From NCBI RefSeq assembly GCF_003597395.2, contig NC_133778.1:28035070-28099069 (forward strand): DNA of 64,000 nt, given 5' to 3'. Every line of letters starts with the position of its first letter. Position 1 is the first letter of the stretch. Shown piece after piece: positions 45,177-56,439 of this stretch. The position numbers and the translations under genes are program-made. The notes under the pieces were generated by a model. The model did no database searches, was not told the origin of the DNA, and saw only the letters and a program-made list of their open reading frames with translations. Source of the stretch: Chelonoidis abingdonii (lineage: Eukaryota; Chordata; Testudines; Testudinidae).

Positions 45177-45317
45177 AATATGTCCAAACACACAGATTCT
45201 ACAGCTGAAGTGTTATTGGAAAAGAGAGGATGTGCTGGAGTAATAACTTTGAATAGACCAAAGGCTCTAAATGCATTCAATCTTTCTATGATTCGACAGA
45301 TTTATCCACAGTTAAAG
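45177..45317 (+). CDS. HIBCH: HIBCH coding exon 3 (start of crotonase fold)
   Basis: Acceptor TGTACAG, donor AAG|gttagt, 47 codons in phase 0. It encodes [20 protein letters not shown], then [20 protein letters not shown] and QIYPQLK. This is the first beta strands and the LNRP motif of the crotonase fold, very close to vertebrate HIBCH. The internal Met at 45180 could be mistaken for the start because the intron upstream stays open from 45141, but exons 1 and 2 join to it in frame. The reading frame also runs on into the intron to 45473, which is not coding. Confidence 0.95.
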
Positions 45318-45729
45318 GTTAGTGGCTTTATTTTAACTCAGCTTAAATTCATACATCTACTAGCAGTTTTAAATGTAAAGTGGCCACTTTTTTGTTCTTT
45401 CAAATCAATCTGTAACTTCTTGTATTGCGTCACTGACCCAATCATTAAGACCCTACTTCAACAAGGTACTTAAACTTGCACCTAACTAGATGTTTGAGTA
45501 GTTCCATTGAGTTCAGTGAAACTACTCACAGTTTTAAAGTAAGGCACGTACTTAAATACCATCCTGACCTATGGATTAGATCAAAGAATCTACATTTGCA
45601 TGGTAGTTTGGTTCCCCAACTAACTGTCTACATTTTAGTGACATGCTGAATCATGTTGCGTATGTGGTGATATGGATTCCTTTTTCCAAAAGTTATGTGA
45701 GCAGGACTTGGGGTATGGGGTGGGGAGTA

Positions 45730-46077
45730 CTTGAACTAGTCCAAATTGACTGTCTTAATGTAGAAATCATACCACTTTACTGGTATAGTTAAAGTGGTAT
45801 GATTTCTACATTAAGACGGTCAGAATTTGGAATACTGGTATAGTTAAAGTGGTACAATCCCCTTCTTTAGTGCTGATGCAGTTATATTGGCATACATGTT
45901 TATATTGGTATAGCTTATTGCCATATGGAAAAAGGATTAAGATAGATAGATAATGCACTTTATAACCGCATCAACACTGGGGAGGCTGTATGACTAATTA
46001 TTTCAGTTAAAAACAAAAACGTGCTCCACTGATGTAGTTATACTGGTACAAAACTCTGTGTGTAGACCAGGCCTTAG
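45730..46077. mobile_element. Inverted-repeat element fragment in HIBCH intron 3
   Basis: The right end CTGTGTGTAGACCAGGCCTTA is of the GTGTAGAC..GCC type shared with other elements in the window. The left end is not clear. It contains repeated ACTGGTATAGTTAAAGTGGT (45779 and about 45835), a perfect hairpin at 45752-45817 and an AGATAGATAGATA tract. Confidence 0.55.
45752..45817. repeat. Perfect 28-bp inverted repeat, 10-nt loop
   Basis: The left arm (45752-45779, beginning GTCTTAATGTAGAAATCATA) is exactly complementary to the right arm (45790-45817). The loop is CTGGTATAGT. With one mismatch the arms extend outward a further five bases. A pre-miRNA-like hairpin would be possible if transcribed with the intron. 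Confidence 0.95.
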
Positions 46078-46698
46078 TCAATTCATTTGGCTGAAATCCA
46101 TCAGTCATGTACTTCCTGCCCAGTCTGTTTGGTCCTTTAACACCCTGGTCCTCCTACTGGCTGAACTTTGAGCCCTAGTTAATACCATCTGAATCATAGA
46201 GTCTTCTGCTGTGGAAGTGGGATAGCACTGGTAGGAGCTCCTCGCAGGCCGACTGCTCTAGGGTGTGGCAACCCCTACCAAGAAAGAGGACAATAGTCCT
46301 CACAGAGCACATACTTCTAATAGCAGCAAGTGCTTCCCAGCTGCTTCCCCAGTTTCTCTTCTGATGGTATTAACACTGGAGTTGTCTGTTTGCAGATTCA
46401 GGAAGACCTCTTTACGTCAGTTAAACCTTCCAAGCATGAACTGAATGTTTCTTCAGGGGGAACAAACTTGTTTTTTTAAGAGTGAAATAAAAGATTCGGC
46501 AGATGTTGATGGCACCCACCCAGGGGAGATTTCTACTCAGCTGTGTTAGTGGATTTTCCAAGTCCTGCCTTTTGTACATTTTTAGGGCTCATTTTCTGGA
46601 AGCAGTAAGAATGACCAAAGACAGCATTTGAGAAAAGTTGTGTTTAAGGTGAATTTTTATATATTGGGGAATAATATTTCTTTTGTCCTTCCTCTTAG

Positions 46699-46803
<105 letters not shown>

Positions 46804-47386
46804 TGAATTCACACTGGTCACTATTTTACAATTGTGACATATAACTTTCAGTGATTAGTTACTTCAGTATTCATATCCCTCATTCTAAGTATAGGGCATG
46901 CTTGAATTAGTGAGATTGAGGTAAATAGATACTGTTGTGCAAGAAACATCAAGATTTTAATGTGGCCACTGTAAAACATGTATGAATTGTACATGAACTG
47001 CTTTTCAGCTTATGTAGATAATACAGAGATAAAGCAAAACCGTATTTGCCCTGGGACAGCAAAATTTTGTTACAATAGTTGAAAAATAACTCCGTATGAA
47101 TAGCTGGGTAACGCTTAATACTAGGCATGACTGAAGTGAATGTGGTAGGAAGAGGGAAGCACTTTGAAGAACTTGCCTTCTCAGAAATATCCCTTGCTAC
47201 TGAGGGCATCTGTCCTTGCAGTCTGGTGGCCCTGTTAGACAACCCACTGATACTGAAGACCCAAATAGTCATGGCAGCAAAAAAAACCTCCTTATATTTA
47301 TGACTTGCTATAAAGATTGTACCCTGTTAGGCAGATCTGACCACAGTGATCCATGCATTTGTGAGCTCCCGACTGGATTACTTTAA

Positions 47387-47955
47387 CTCAGGGGTGGGCA
47401 AAACTTTGTGGCCTGAGGGCCACACTGGGGAATAGAAATTGTATGGCGGGCCATGAATGCTCACAAAATTGGGGTTGAGATGCAGGAGGGGGTACAGGCT
47501 GTGGGGTGGGGCTGGGGATGAGAGGTTTGGGGTTCAGGAGGGTGCTTCAGGCTGGGATCGAGGGGTTTGGAGAGCAGAAGGGGGATCAGGGCTTGGGCAA
47601 GGAGTTGGGGTATGGGGAGAGGCTCGGGGGGGGGCGCAGGCTCCGAGTGGTGCTTACCTCAGGCAGCTCCCAGAAGCAGTGGCGTGTTCCTTCTCCGGCT
47701 CCTATATACAGATATGGCGAGGCGGCTCTGCATGCTGCCCCATCTGCAAGCACCGCCCCTGCAGCTCCCACTGGAGTGCGTAAGAGCTGGAGCGGAGCCA
47801 TGCGGCAGCTTCTGGGAGTCACTTGGTGCGGCACCTGACTCAGGTCCCTGGCCACAGTGGGGCCGAGCCGCCTGGTGCGGCTCTCGGGTTGGCTTAAAAT
47901 GGCTCCATCGCGGAGGCCGGAGTATGCTCCCCCCCCCCCCCCCCCCCCCCACCCC
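47387..47955. mobile_element. hAT (Charlie-like) element, right end lost, in intron 4
   Basis: The left end is CAGGGGTGGGCAAAACTTTG, then GGCCTGAGGGCCACACTGGG and TATGGCGGGCC. This is the typical start of a common Charlie-like element. The expected inverse right end is absent; the element fades out at the poly-C run. G-rich interior ORFs (47457-47995) are artefacts. Confidence 0.65.
47929..47950. repeat. Poly-C run of 22
   Basis: An uninterrupted run of 22 C in HIBCH intron 4, followed by ACCCCGCCCC. It is prone to length errors in sequencing and assembly. Confidence 0.95.
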
Positions 47956-48563
47956 GCCCCGTTTAGCTCATTTAAGAACAAACCATGTAGCCTGAAAATG
48001 CTCTAGAGGCTGAAAATGCAACAGCCTGTCTGCTTGTTGAAACTAGTGTCCTCTCAGCACTGGGTCCGCATTTTCCAGTATTCAAAATCTTCAGTAGGAA
48101 TGTTTTTAGCGATCTAGGAAATTGGCTTTCCCTCTAGGATCATAACCTCCCATGATAGCTTCATAGTTTTCATTCACTGGAATTATCAGCCAGTAGAAAA
48201 GGCTAATGAATGCCAGAAGCGTAACTTTTATGGGAGCTGGATGTAGATTATTGGATATGTTCCCACAAGAAATTAGTGGGGGAAAATATTTTTATTATGA
48301 TGCATAACTCAAGGAAGATACTGATTGTAATTTAAAATAATTGTTTAGGTCTACTGGTAATTGCCACACTTCCATTTGCTGCACTGGAATGCTGCAGAAA
48401 ACGGGGTCCCCTCCTACAGAATTTAAGTCCATCTTGCAGAGTACACAAGACCTTGCTTATTGTGAATATTTAATATTACTAGGCCATTTTTGTTGTGCTT
48501 GTTAAATTTTACAAAATTTTTAATGCAATAATTTTTATTTTGAATTTTGTCTTATTTTACTAG

Positions 48564-48644
48564 TTATCACAGATGCAGGAAAAGTTGGAGATAGGCTAGC
48601 ACAAGATTTCTTCAGAGAAGAATACACCCTGAATAATGCTATTG
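48564..48644 (+). CDS. HIBCH: HIBCH coding exon 5
   Basis: Acceptor TATTTTACTAG, donor ATTG|gtatgt, 81 nt. It completes a Val codon, then encodes ITDAGKVGDRLAQDFFREEY and TLNNAI and the first base of a Gly codon. FFREEY.LNNA is a hallmark of HIBCH. The linker before it (ITDAGKVGDRLAQD) is more variable between species and differs from the mammalian sequence as expected for a reptile. Confidence 0.95.
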
Positions 48645-49539
48645 GTATGTGTGCACAAAGCAATTTCCAAATATAAAATACCTCTAGAATATTTGTGAGT
48701 TTGATTTTTCACAATGGGGGCTCTAAAGCATAAATTCAACACTTAATTTTATAGAACTGGTAAGAGGTAAAGATGAAATTGGAAGGTATTAATTTTTCTG
48801 ACTAAATGCCAATTTTGGTAACCCATCTCTAATTTGGCAGTGGGGAATCCCCTTGTAATTTTAGGATGGGGGTACGTATGGTATTCATTTCCCATTTTAA
48901 ACTGTTAAACAACTTCTCCATTTCATCTCGGGGGTTGTCAGTACCTATATTTCAGTGATGGGGAAAGTGATTCCTAGATTTGCAGTTGAAGTGTTCTAGA
49001 TAATTGTGAAATATTATTAGTTTAGTTTAGAGAAGACACTAAGAAGACGTGACAAGATACATTAGACAGTAAATACAGCAGTGCTCATTTTATGTCAGAA
49101 TGAAATGGGAAGACAATACTGCTTTGCTGCAAAATGTTATGCAATGAGTAGAGTTCCACTGATTATTACTGTGGCAAAGGGTTTAGTAGGATTCAGAAGA
49201 AGATTGGACCTTTGTGAATAATCTATTTAACAGCCAGAATATAAACTGTACATGAGTTATTAACACCTCATTCTTCAGAACACAAGTCAACCACTAGCAG
49301 TTTGGAGTCAGGAAGAGGCTTTTCCTGCAGACATGTTTAATTGAATATTCTGGGCTTTATGCCTTCCTTGGCAGCATCTGGTACTAGTGACAGTCAGAGA
49401 GACAAGATACTGACTAGAGGGACCACTGTTTTGATGTATGGCAACTCAGGTGTAGCTAAAGGATATTTTCAGATTAAAAATTCACCTTTCTGAAAAGTTT
49501 GTGTGTTATCTGACAACACCATTGGATTATTAAAACTGA

Positions 49540-49772
49540 GGCCTGGTTTACAGTAAAATAAAAAAAATAGGTTGACTCACTATGGTGCTCATGGTTGTGA
49601 AAAATCCACACCTCTGAGGGGTGTAGTTAAGATGACCTAATCCTGCATATAGGTCATGCTGCAGGAGGTGGATTACCTACATGGCAATGGGAGAACTTCT
49701 GTTGGCATAGGTAATATCTGCCCTGATATGCTACAGTGGCACCTCTGTAGCATTTTAAGTGTAGACAAGCCC
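49540..49772. mobile_element. MITE with TGA duplication (233 bp) in intron 5
   Basis: It starts GGCCTGGTTTACAGTAAAA and ends TTTTAAGTGTAGACAAGCCC, imperfect inverses. TGA lies on each side (49537-49539 and 49773-49775). The interior holds CACACCTCTGAGGGGTGTAG and other short palindromes. No ORF. It is of the same general kind as the elements at 4124 and 33854. Confidence 0.75.
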
Positions 49773-50930
49773 TGAGAATTTAACATCTTAATTTGTATTG
49801 TTTTTGCGTCTAATTTCTGTGTTATCCCACCTTTGACTAGAAAAGATAAACAAGTCAGTTTTACTTTCTTGTTCTCATGCTCTTGCAGAATGCTACAATG
49901 TTTGTACAGTAAAGAACAGAGGACTTAAAGTAAATCTTTTCCATTGGCTTTAAAACACACACAAGTGTTTCTATTGATCATGGCTTTATTAAAAACATAT
50001 ATAAAGCAAATGTATATTTTTGCTAAATTTGATCTGATAGCATTTGAGTGAGATTTTCAGAATGTCAGTTTGTACATGTGCAATTTTGTATTCTGTATTG
50101 AAAGCACCTCTAGTGCTTATCTAAAGTTGTCAGCAAATAATGCATCTCATTTATGCAGTCAAAGTGGAGATGTAGTACAACAATCACCTTAACAGCCCAG
50201 GCAGTAGTATTGCATGTTCATCTAGGGTGGTGGGGTTAAAGTGCACTTCCTTTGTTATATTTGATAAATACTATTTCTCACTACAGGATCCCCACACTGA
50301 GTAGTGTAAGACCCTCTTATAAATACATATACACAAAGACAGTTAAAATTGATGTGGGAACTATAACTACATTTTCATGCATTTTGTTGCTATTTGCTAT
50401 AACAGCATGGGTTGGGATTTAGCAGTTTATTAGATTTAATTAAAAATACTGACTAAAAAGCATAGCTTCATTAAAAAAACAAGCTGTCCTCAAAGGAACT
50501 GAGACCTTGGTTTTGTTCCTCCTAAGTTACTCTGGATGTTTAGGTATTCACACACTTACAGTCTTAAGAATAATGTAAGTTTGTTTACTGGTTGCTTTAT
50601 AAATGCATTCTGAAGGATGGTAGAAGTGTTTCTAGAATTCACCCCCTAGAGAATTAACTGACATCATACTGAAGTTTATTCATATAATTTATGAACTACT
50701 TCAAGTACCTGTACTGTTGGGTGGTGACATCAAATAACTTTATTCATTATGAATTTAACATCTTATCCTTTTATCTCTTTGTTATATAAAGTAATTTGTT
50801 AAAAACTACAGCCAGTTAAGAGAAATATTTGTGGTATCTGTGCGTCACAGATATTTTCTTCTAGGGTGGGGTTAAGCGTACATTCCTATAAAAATATATT
50901 ACTTATGCCTAATTGTTACATTTCTGTTAG

Positions 50931-50983
50931 GTACCTGCCAGAAGCCGTACGTGGCACTTATTGATGGGATTACAATGGGAGGT
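50931..50983 (+). CDS. HIBCH: HIBCH coding exon 6 (GITMGG segment)
   Basis: Acceptor TTTCTGTTAG, donor GGT|gtaagt, 53 nt. It completes a Gly codon and encodes TCQKPYVALIDGITMGG. KPYVA...G.TMGGG is the second oxyanion-hole region of the family, and the next exon should begin with GVGLS or similar. The phase is 0 at its end. The following coding sequence was not found in the remaining 13 kb. Confidence 0.95.
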
Positions 50984-51093
50984 GTAAGTAAAATATTTTT
51001 CTAAGTGAGACAGTTGAGATGGCTTGTCTGTTAATGTAATATTTGATTAAAAATATTAAGTGAAGCAAGATTGACAGTTTCAAGAAGTGCATA

Positions 51094-52213
51094 CAGTAAC
51101 TCTTCGCTTAACGTTGTAATTATGTGCCTGAAAAATGCTACTTTAAGCTAAACAATGTTAAGCAAATCCTAGCAAGGTTCTAGGGAAATATTTTTTGCCA
51201 GACAAAAGACTCTCTATATTTTTGTAGGAATGTACACACACACGTACACACACACATACACACGTACGTGTTAAACAAAAAATTTGATACTATACTGATT
51301 ATGATAATTGTGAAGCTTGGTTGAGGTGATGGAGTCAGAGGGTGGGATATTTCCCAGGGAATGCCTTGCTACTAAATGATGAACGAACACCTGGGTGATC
51401 CCACAAGAGTTAACATATTGTTGTTAATGTAGCCTCACACTCTACAAGGCAGCATGAATGGAGGGAGGAGACACAATAGAGCCATGGCAGTGGTTGCAAA
51501 CATTCCCTGCGGAAACTGAAGGTGATGATGAACCCATGCTATCCCACTGGCGTGCACCACTCCCTCCACTTTCCACAGTGCTGGGCAGGAGGGGGGGTCC
51601 ATGTGAGATAGAGACAGACACACACACTGTGTGTGGGAGAGACAGACACACACGTCCATTGCCCCTTTAAGTATGCTGACCCCACTCTAAGTACACTGCC
51701 TTTTTAAGTAGATCAGCAAGTTGAGACAACAGCTGGTGCCAGCAAGCTCCCTCAATCCTGAGCCCTGTCCTGTCCCCCTTGCTCTGTGGAAACAGGGTAC
51801 AGGAGCAGGAGGAGAGGGGGAGACACCTTGACATCAGCACCCCTCTTAACCCTCACCCCTGCACAGCAAGCAGGTGGCTCCCAGGAGCAGCTCCAAGGCA
51901 GAGGAGAGGAGCAGCACATGGCAGTGGGGGGGAGAGACAGCTGAACTGCAGGCAATTGATAGCTTGCTGGGCAGCTGCTACATAGGGAACATAGGGGAGC
52001 TGATAGCGGGGCTACCGGTCCACCCTGGTGGCAAGCTCCCACCAGCTAGCTCCAATGGGCTGCTCTTCCTGCAAGCAGTGGACAAAGCAGGCAGCTGCCA
52101 AACAATGGTATAAGGGACCATTTCACAACTTTAAACGATCATGTTCTCTAATTGATCAGCGATGTAACAATGAAACAGTGTTAACCGGGACAACACTAAG
52201 TGAGGAGTTATGT
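51094..52213. mobile_element. Tc1/mariner-like element (about 1.1 kb) in intron 6
   Basis: The left end CAGTAACTCTTCGCTTAACG follows TA. The right end contains the approximate inverse CTAAGTGAGGAGTTATGTTA, and sub-terminal TTTAAGCTAAACAATGTTAAG is mirrored by GATGTAACAATGAAACAGTG-like sequence. The interior is GC-rich with no transposase frame and includes a CA-rich microsatellite. The exact right limit is uncertain. Confidence 0.55.
51232..51268. repeat. Interrupted (CA)n microsatellite
   Basis: Three CA blocks separated by GTA or TA steps (CACACACGTACACACACACA, then TACACACGTACGTG). Confidence 0.9.
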
Positions 52214-52214
52214 T

Positions 52215-54480
52215 AAATGACTGTTATACAGTAAGTCATTTTCAGATATTATTGGGTGATATTTGGCTCACATCATTTAGAAAGTAGTTAATTTTTAAGT
52301 GTAACATCTCTCTTTCACATAACTCATTAATATACTGAAGTAGTAATGCAGCTTTTGGTTGCTTTTTGTTCCTATCTCTCAAGTGACCATTGCAGAAAAT
52401 AGGAAAAAAAAACAAACCTGATGTGACTCCATATAATGACCATTAACTCTGGAACCTTGCTTTTCATCTGTAAAACAACATCCATACCTATGGCACGCTC
52501 ATGGCAACTCTAAGAATCTAGTCCTGGATACATTGCAGCCCCAAAATGAATTTAAGAGATGGTTTTACTGTTTTGTTAAAACTAAGCAATAAGTTGGATC
52601 TTCTAAAAGTTATACGGTTAAGACTAGTTGACATTGGAATTACATACACATATTGTTAATGAGTTACTCTTTCACAAGGGAAAAATACTTCTAACTAGGC
52701 AAACTGGGCTAAAGGGAAATTGTATGCATCAATGACTCAGCATGACTTCATGTGCCAAACATTTACTGCAAATTCTTTGAAGGTAAGTTTACCTGATCCT
52801 CTTTATAGCATTCATGTTTGATAGGTACAACTGGAGGGAAGGAGATGACATCGTACACAAGAGTTCTGCCACAACAAAGCAGACTGCTATTTTTAATGAT
52901 TCTGTTACTGTTAAAGATAAACCTGCACTTTTCTCTGAGGATTTGGTGGTAGCTTTGAAAGCAGCTTATTAAGGAGGTTGGAATTTTGGTATAAGAACCC
53001 TGAAAGAGTGGGGACATTAGCATGCAGAATCTGCAGAAATCTCTTCCAGCTCTGGTCAGTTTGCCTTTGACACTATCCCTGGTTAACTTACTTTCTTAAA
53101 GGTTAGAAGTCTAAAATATAAATACTAGTTATAACTGACTAGCTAGCATTGGCTGTACATGTTAGTCCCATTTTGTTTCTTAATGATACCATATTATATA
53201 CAATACCATGAACAGAGTACTCTAAGAAAGAGATATGTCATTTCTCTTTAATTTGGCTTTTTAGACTTCACTAATGCATTCAAATCCTAGCAGAGCACAT
53301 TACAAAATAGAAAAAGTCTGTATATTTGTGGTATGAGATCTGGAAATTGTTAGACCTGGGTCTTTGAGTCATTAGTTTGGCAGTGGAGTGTGTCTGTATG
53401 GGCTGAGTTTTCATTTTTAGGTAAGAATATCCATGTGATCACAGGAAGATCTTAGTTTGCAACCCACTGATAAAGCATCTTAAAACTGTCCTTGGAGATA
53501 GCATTGCCTTAAACAATTTTACTGATGGTGTTTGAGTGAACAGTAAAAGTGGTGTCTGACTACAGCAAGCTATGGAAATAAGCCGTGGGAAGGCAGTAAC
53601 TGACTGAATTGACTACCAATTTCTTAGTTTTGCATATATATATAAAAATCTGCTAGCAGGTGAGAGAAAATAGCATTTGTTGCTTGGCAGATGATAGGGC
53701 TAATAGAGTCCCTGGATGAAAGCAACTTTTTTTTTTTTTTTGCTCCTTGCTTGACTAGTTTTATCTAGCTTATTCTTTTCATCCCTTCTAATATACACAG
53801 CTTACTATACCAGTATGTAGGCAGTTTTTCCAGAGTTAAGTTATTAAACTAAAAAAAAGGAAAACTTTCCACTTACAAACCCTCACATCTAACACAACAC
53901 AAATACATGGTATTTCATTGAGGGAGATAAGCTCATGTTGTAGTTATACGATTGTCCTGACCTCTTTTCACCCCTCTCATTTACTGTTTCTGTTACCAGT
54001 CTTGCTCTCCCTGCCCTCCAGGCTCCTTTCCATCCTTCCCTTCTCACCTCTAATGGGGCACACTCACCATTAGGACACACCCTGCAGTCAGGTCACTTCT
54101 CAGTTTATTCCCCATCCAGGGAGAAAGAAGAAGTATAAACAGAAAACTCAAAGTTTAGTGGTTTTTATACCAGGCCTTTGGCCCTCATTTGGGACTCATC
54201 TGTCTTTGACTCTAAGGTTTGAGGCTTGTAGCTTCCCACTGGGCTGGGGGACAGGTAGGGGAAAACTAGTCACATCCTCTCCTTTGGATTCGAGCCCAGG
54301 TGCTCTGTGTTGGGCAACAACCATGCCTTGTAATCCCTTGCTGCTTTCCTAGGCTGCTCTTACCTTTTCCCTGTTTGTCAGCATCCCTCACAGGAACAGG
54401 GACTCTGCTATTCCCATTCTGGAGTTTTCTCCTTGTGTGGCTTCTTCCCAGTCAGATACTGAGGTGCTTTCTCAAGGTCC
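52215..54480. other. HIBCH intron 6, no exon recognised
   Basis: AT-rich intron sequence with a T15 run near 53727 and a short (TA)n at 53634-53642. ORFs at 52763-53023 and 54158-54527 have no domain or splice support. No match to the expected next HIBCH exon. Confidence 0.5.
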
Positions 54481-54483
54481 TCC

Positions 54484-54807
54484 TTAGTCTTCTTGGGTTA
54501 TACTGCAGGCAGTATCTCTCTCCTTAAGACAGGAGTTCTCTGCCAGTCTCTTCCTAGATTTGGGATTATATTTCAAGCAATCTCTTTGGTCTTCCTCCTT
54601 AAGGCAGGAATCCCCATAACTGGCCCTAATCTTGGAGCTGGGATTATGGTTCAGGCAAGTAGTAACTCCTTCCTTAAAACAAGATTCTTCACAGCTCTCT
54701 TCATTAGTGCTGGGGCTGTGATTTAGGCCAACTAGGGCCTTAGCTAGCTTCTCCTTCAGCTGCCTCCTTTTTCTCCAATTAGTCCTCCAACTTGGAGAGC
54801 TCAGCAA
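54484..54807 (-). repeat. Degenerate tandem repeat, about 72-78 bp unit, mostly in frame
   Basis: About 3.5 units in which TGGGATTAT and CCTTAAGRCAGGA-like motifs recur at about 54495, 54562, 54640 and 54712. The minus strand is open for 107 codons. It reads as a 25-26-residue peptide repeat: CLNHNPSSKIRASYGDSCLK, CLKYNPKSRKRLAENSCLKE and a more diverged GLNHSPSTNEESCEESCFKE. I do not recognise a family. It may be part of an unknown transposon rather than a host exon, since no splice sites or start context stand out. Confidence 0.45.
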
Positions 54808-54809
54808 GC

Positions 54810-56435
54810 CAGACCTCTCCTGTTAGTGTCTCCTCTGCTGTGAGGCAGCAGGCAGCATATATGCTCGTCTTCCTTCCTGAAGTTCATCCCAATTGGCTGG
54901 GCAAGAGGGGAGCCTTCCCCTCTCCGCTCTGCAAGGCTCCTAGTCCCAGGTCCTTAAAGAAACAGTTAACAGGTTTTCCGCACTCAAGCACTACATTTTC
55001 TTGAGGCTACTTTCTCTCTGCCAGTATTTCCTATTTCTTTTGGTCTTTGTATAGTTCAGACCTCCCAAACTCTTAAGGGGCAATGCTATGGTGTGCTGAC
55101 CTCTAACTGCTACTACTTCTAAAGGGACAGATTAACCCTCCCACCTGTTAGATATCTTGTGTCCCTTTCTACTTTTTCCTATTCCCCCTGTTTCCCCGTC
55201 CACCCTCATCCTATCCTCTATTTTTATATTTTAAATACAAAATGTGGCAATTAACATGACATTTACCAAACATTAGGCCAAATTCAGCAAAACGGATACA
55301 GGGAGGTTTAACGTACTTTAAAAAAAATTGTGCTAAAACAGAGGTTTATCCCTCTGCAGAGCAGTTTAAATTCTTCCATTTTTTCTTGTTCTGCAAAATG
55401 ATAAATCTTTCTAATAACCTGATGTGTCTAACAATGTGGTTGGTGCTTTCTGGTATTAATATAAACAACGAAAAGACTCATGGCATCAAACCCCTCTCCT
55501 TATAACAGAGTCTGGATCAATGCAAAGCAATAAAGTACTCAAGATTTATATTCAGATCACCATATTGCCTGTTTTGTTTTACTATCAGCCATTCTCCTAC
55601 ACACCAACTATTGTTTAATACTCAGATATTGGGGGAGCCTAAAGACCTGAATCTGGATTAGGGCCCCTCTTTGTGCTCAGTTTTGACAAGCTGATTATTC
55701 TGTCTCGTCTACTTAGATCAAGTGGGTTGAAGATGATTGGTCAGCTATTGCCTTAATCACCTTGCTTGTATGTTGCACCCCTTCCTCATCTTCCTCCTAC
55801 AGCTTTTGTCTTGTCTGTTTGGACTGTAAAATCTTCAGCAAGTTCAGGTGAATTTCTGGTAAAGTATGGTAAATATTTCTTTCTACCGAAGTATAGTGAC
55901 ATATAGAATTAATTTTTTCATATAGGTTCAGTTGGAAACACTGAAGAAAGTCTAGTTTTGGTGCATTCTAGTTCTGGTTTATTCCAAAGTATCCTGCCTA
56001 TATCTTACAATAGGGAGGAACTTTGCAAAGAATAAGAAATTGAGTGGTTTCCTCAGTCATGCCAACTTTCCCTTCAGCTAATCAAACCTTCCACCTTGCA
56101 TTATCAGTCTTATTTAAAGTGGAGGGGATGGAAAAAAACAATGTTAATATTTATCAAACAAGTGTTATACTTGAGAATTTCATATTAAAATATTGAAAAT
56201 ACCTGTAAAAATGATAACATTCAAATAGTATTTTGTGTGGCTGAAAATAATATAGAGCAAAAATAAAAACTTGATGCAGTTTAAAAATATGACTGTCTTC
56301 TCTTTCTCCTCTCCTCCGGGAAAAATGTAGCCTATCCAATTAATATAGTATAGTCTGATGTCACTTCTTCACTGTCAGTATACAATAGCATATTAAGTGA
56401 AAAAAAATAGGACCAAATCTTGCAGACACTTAGGC
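54810..56435. other. HIBCH intron 6, no exon recognised
   Basis: C/T-rich to about 55200 (possibly the same unidentified repeat as the adjacent tandem repeat), then AT-rich. No coding exon, RNA gene or complete transposon supported. Confidence 0.45.
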
Positions 56436-56439
56436 AAGT

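Noticed and set aside
45141..45473. A 110-codon single-exon gene around 45.2 kb
   Set aside because: Only 45177-45317 is coding (HIBCH exon 3); both ends of the ORF read into introns past clear splice sites.
47457..47995. Overlapping ORFs on both strands in intron 4
   Set aside because: They coincide with a G-rich Charlie-like element and the poly-C run; no domain or splice support.
51435..51670. Cys/His/Leu-rich minus-strand ORFs near 51.5 kb
   Set aside because: They derive from CA/GA-rich sequence inside a mariner-like element and have no recognisable domain.
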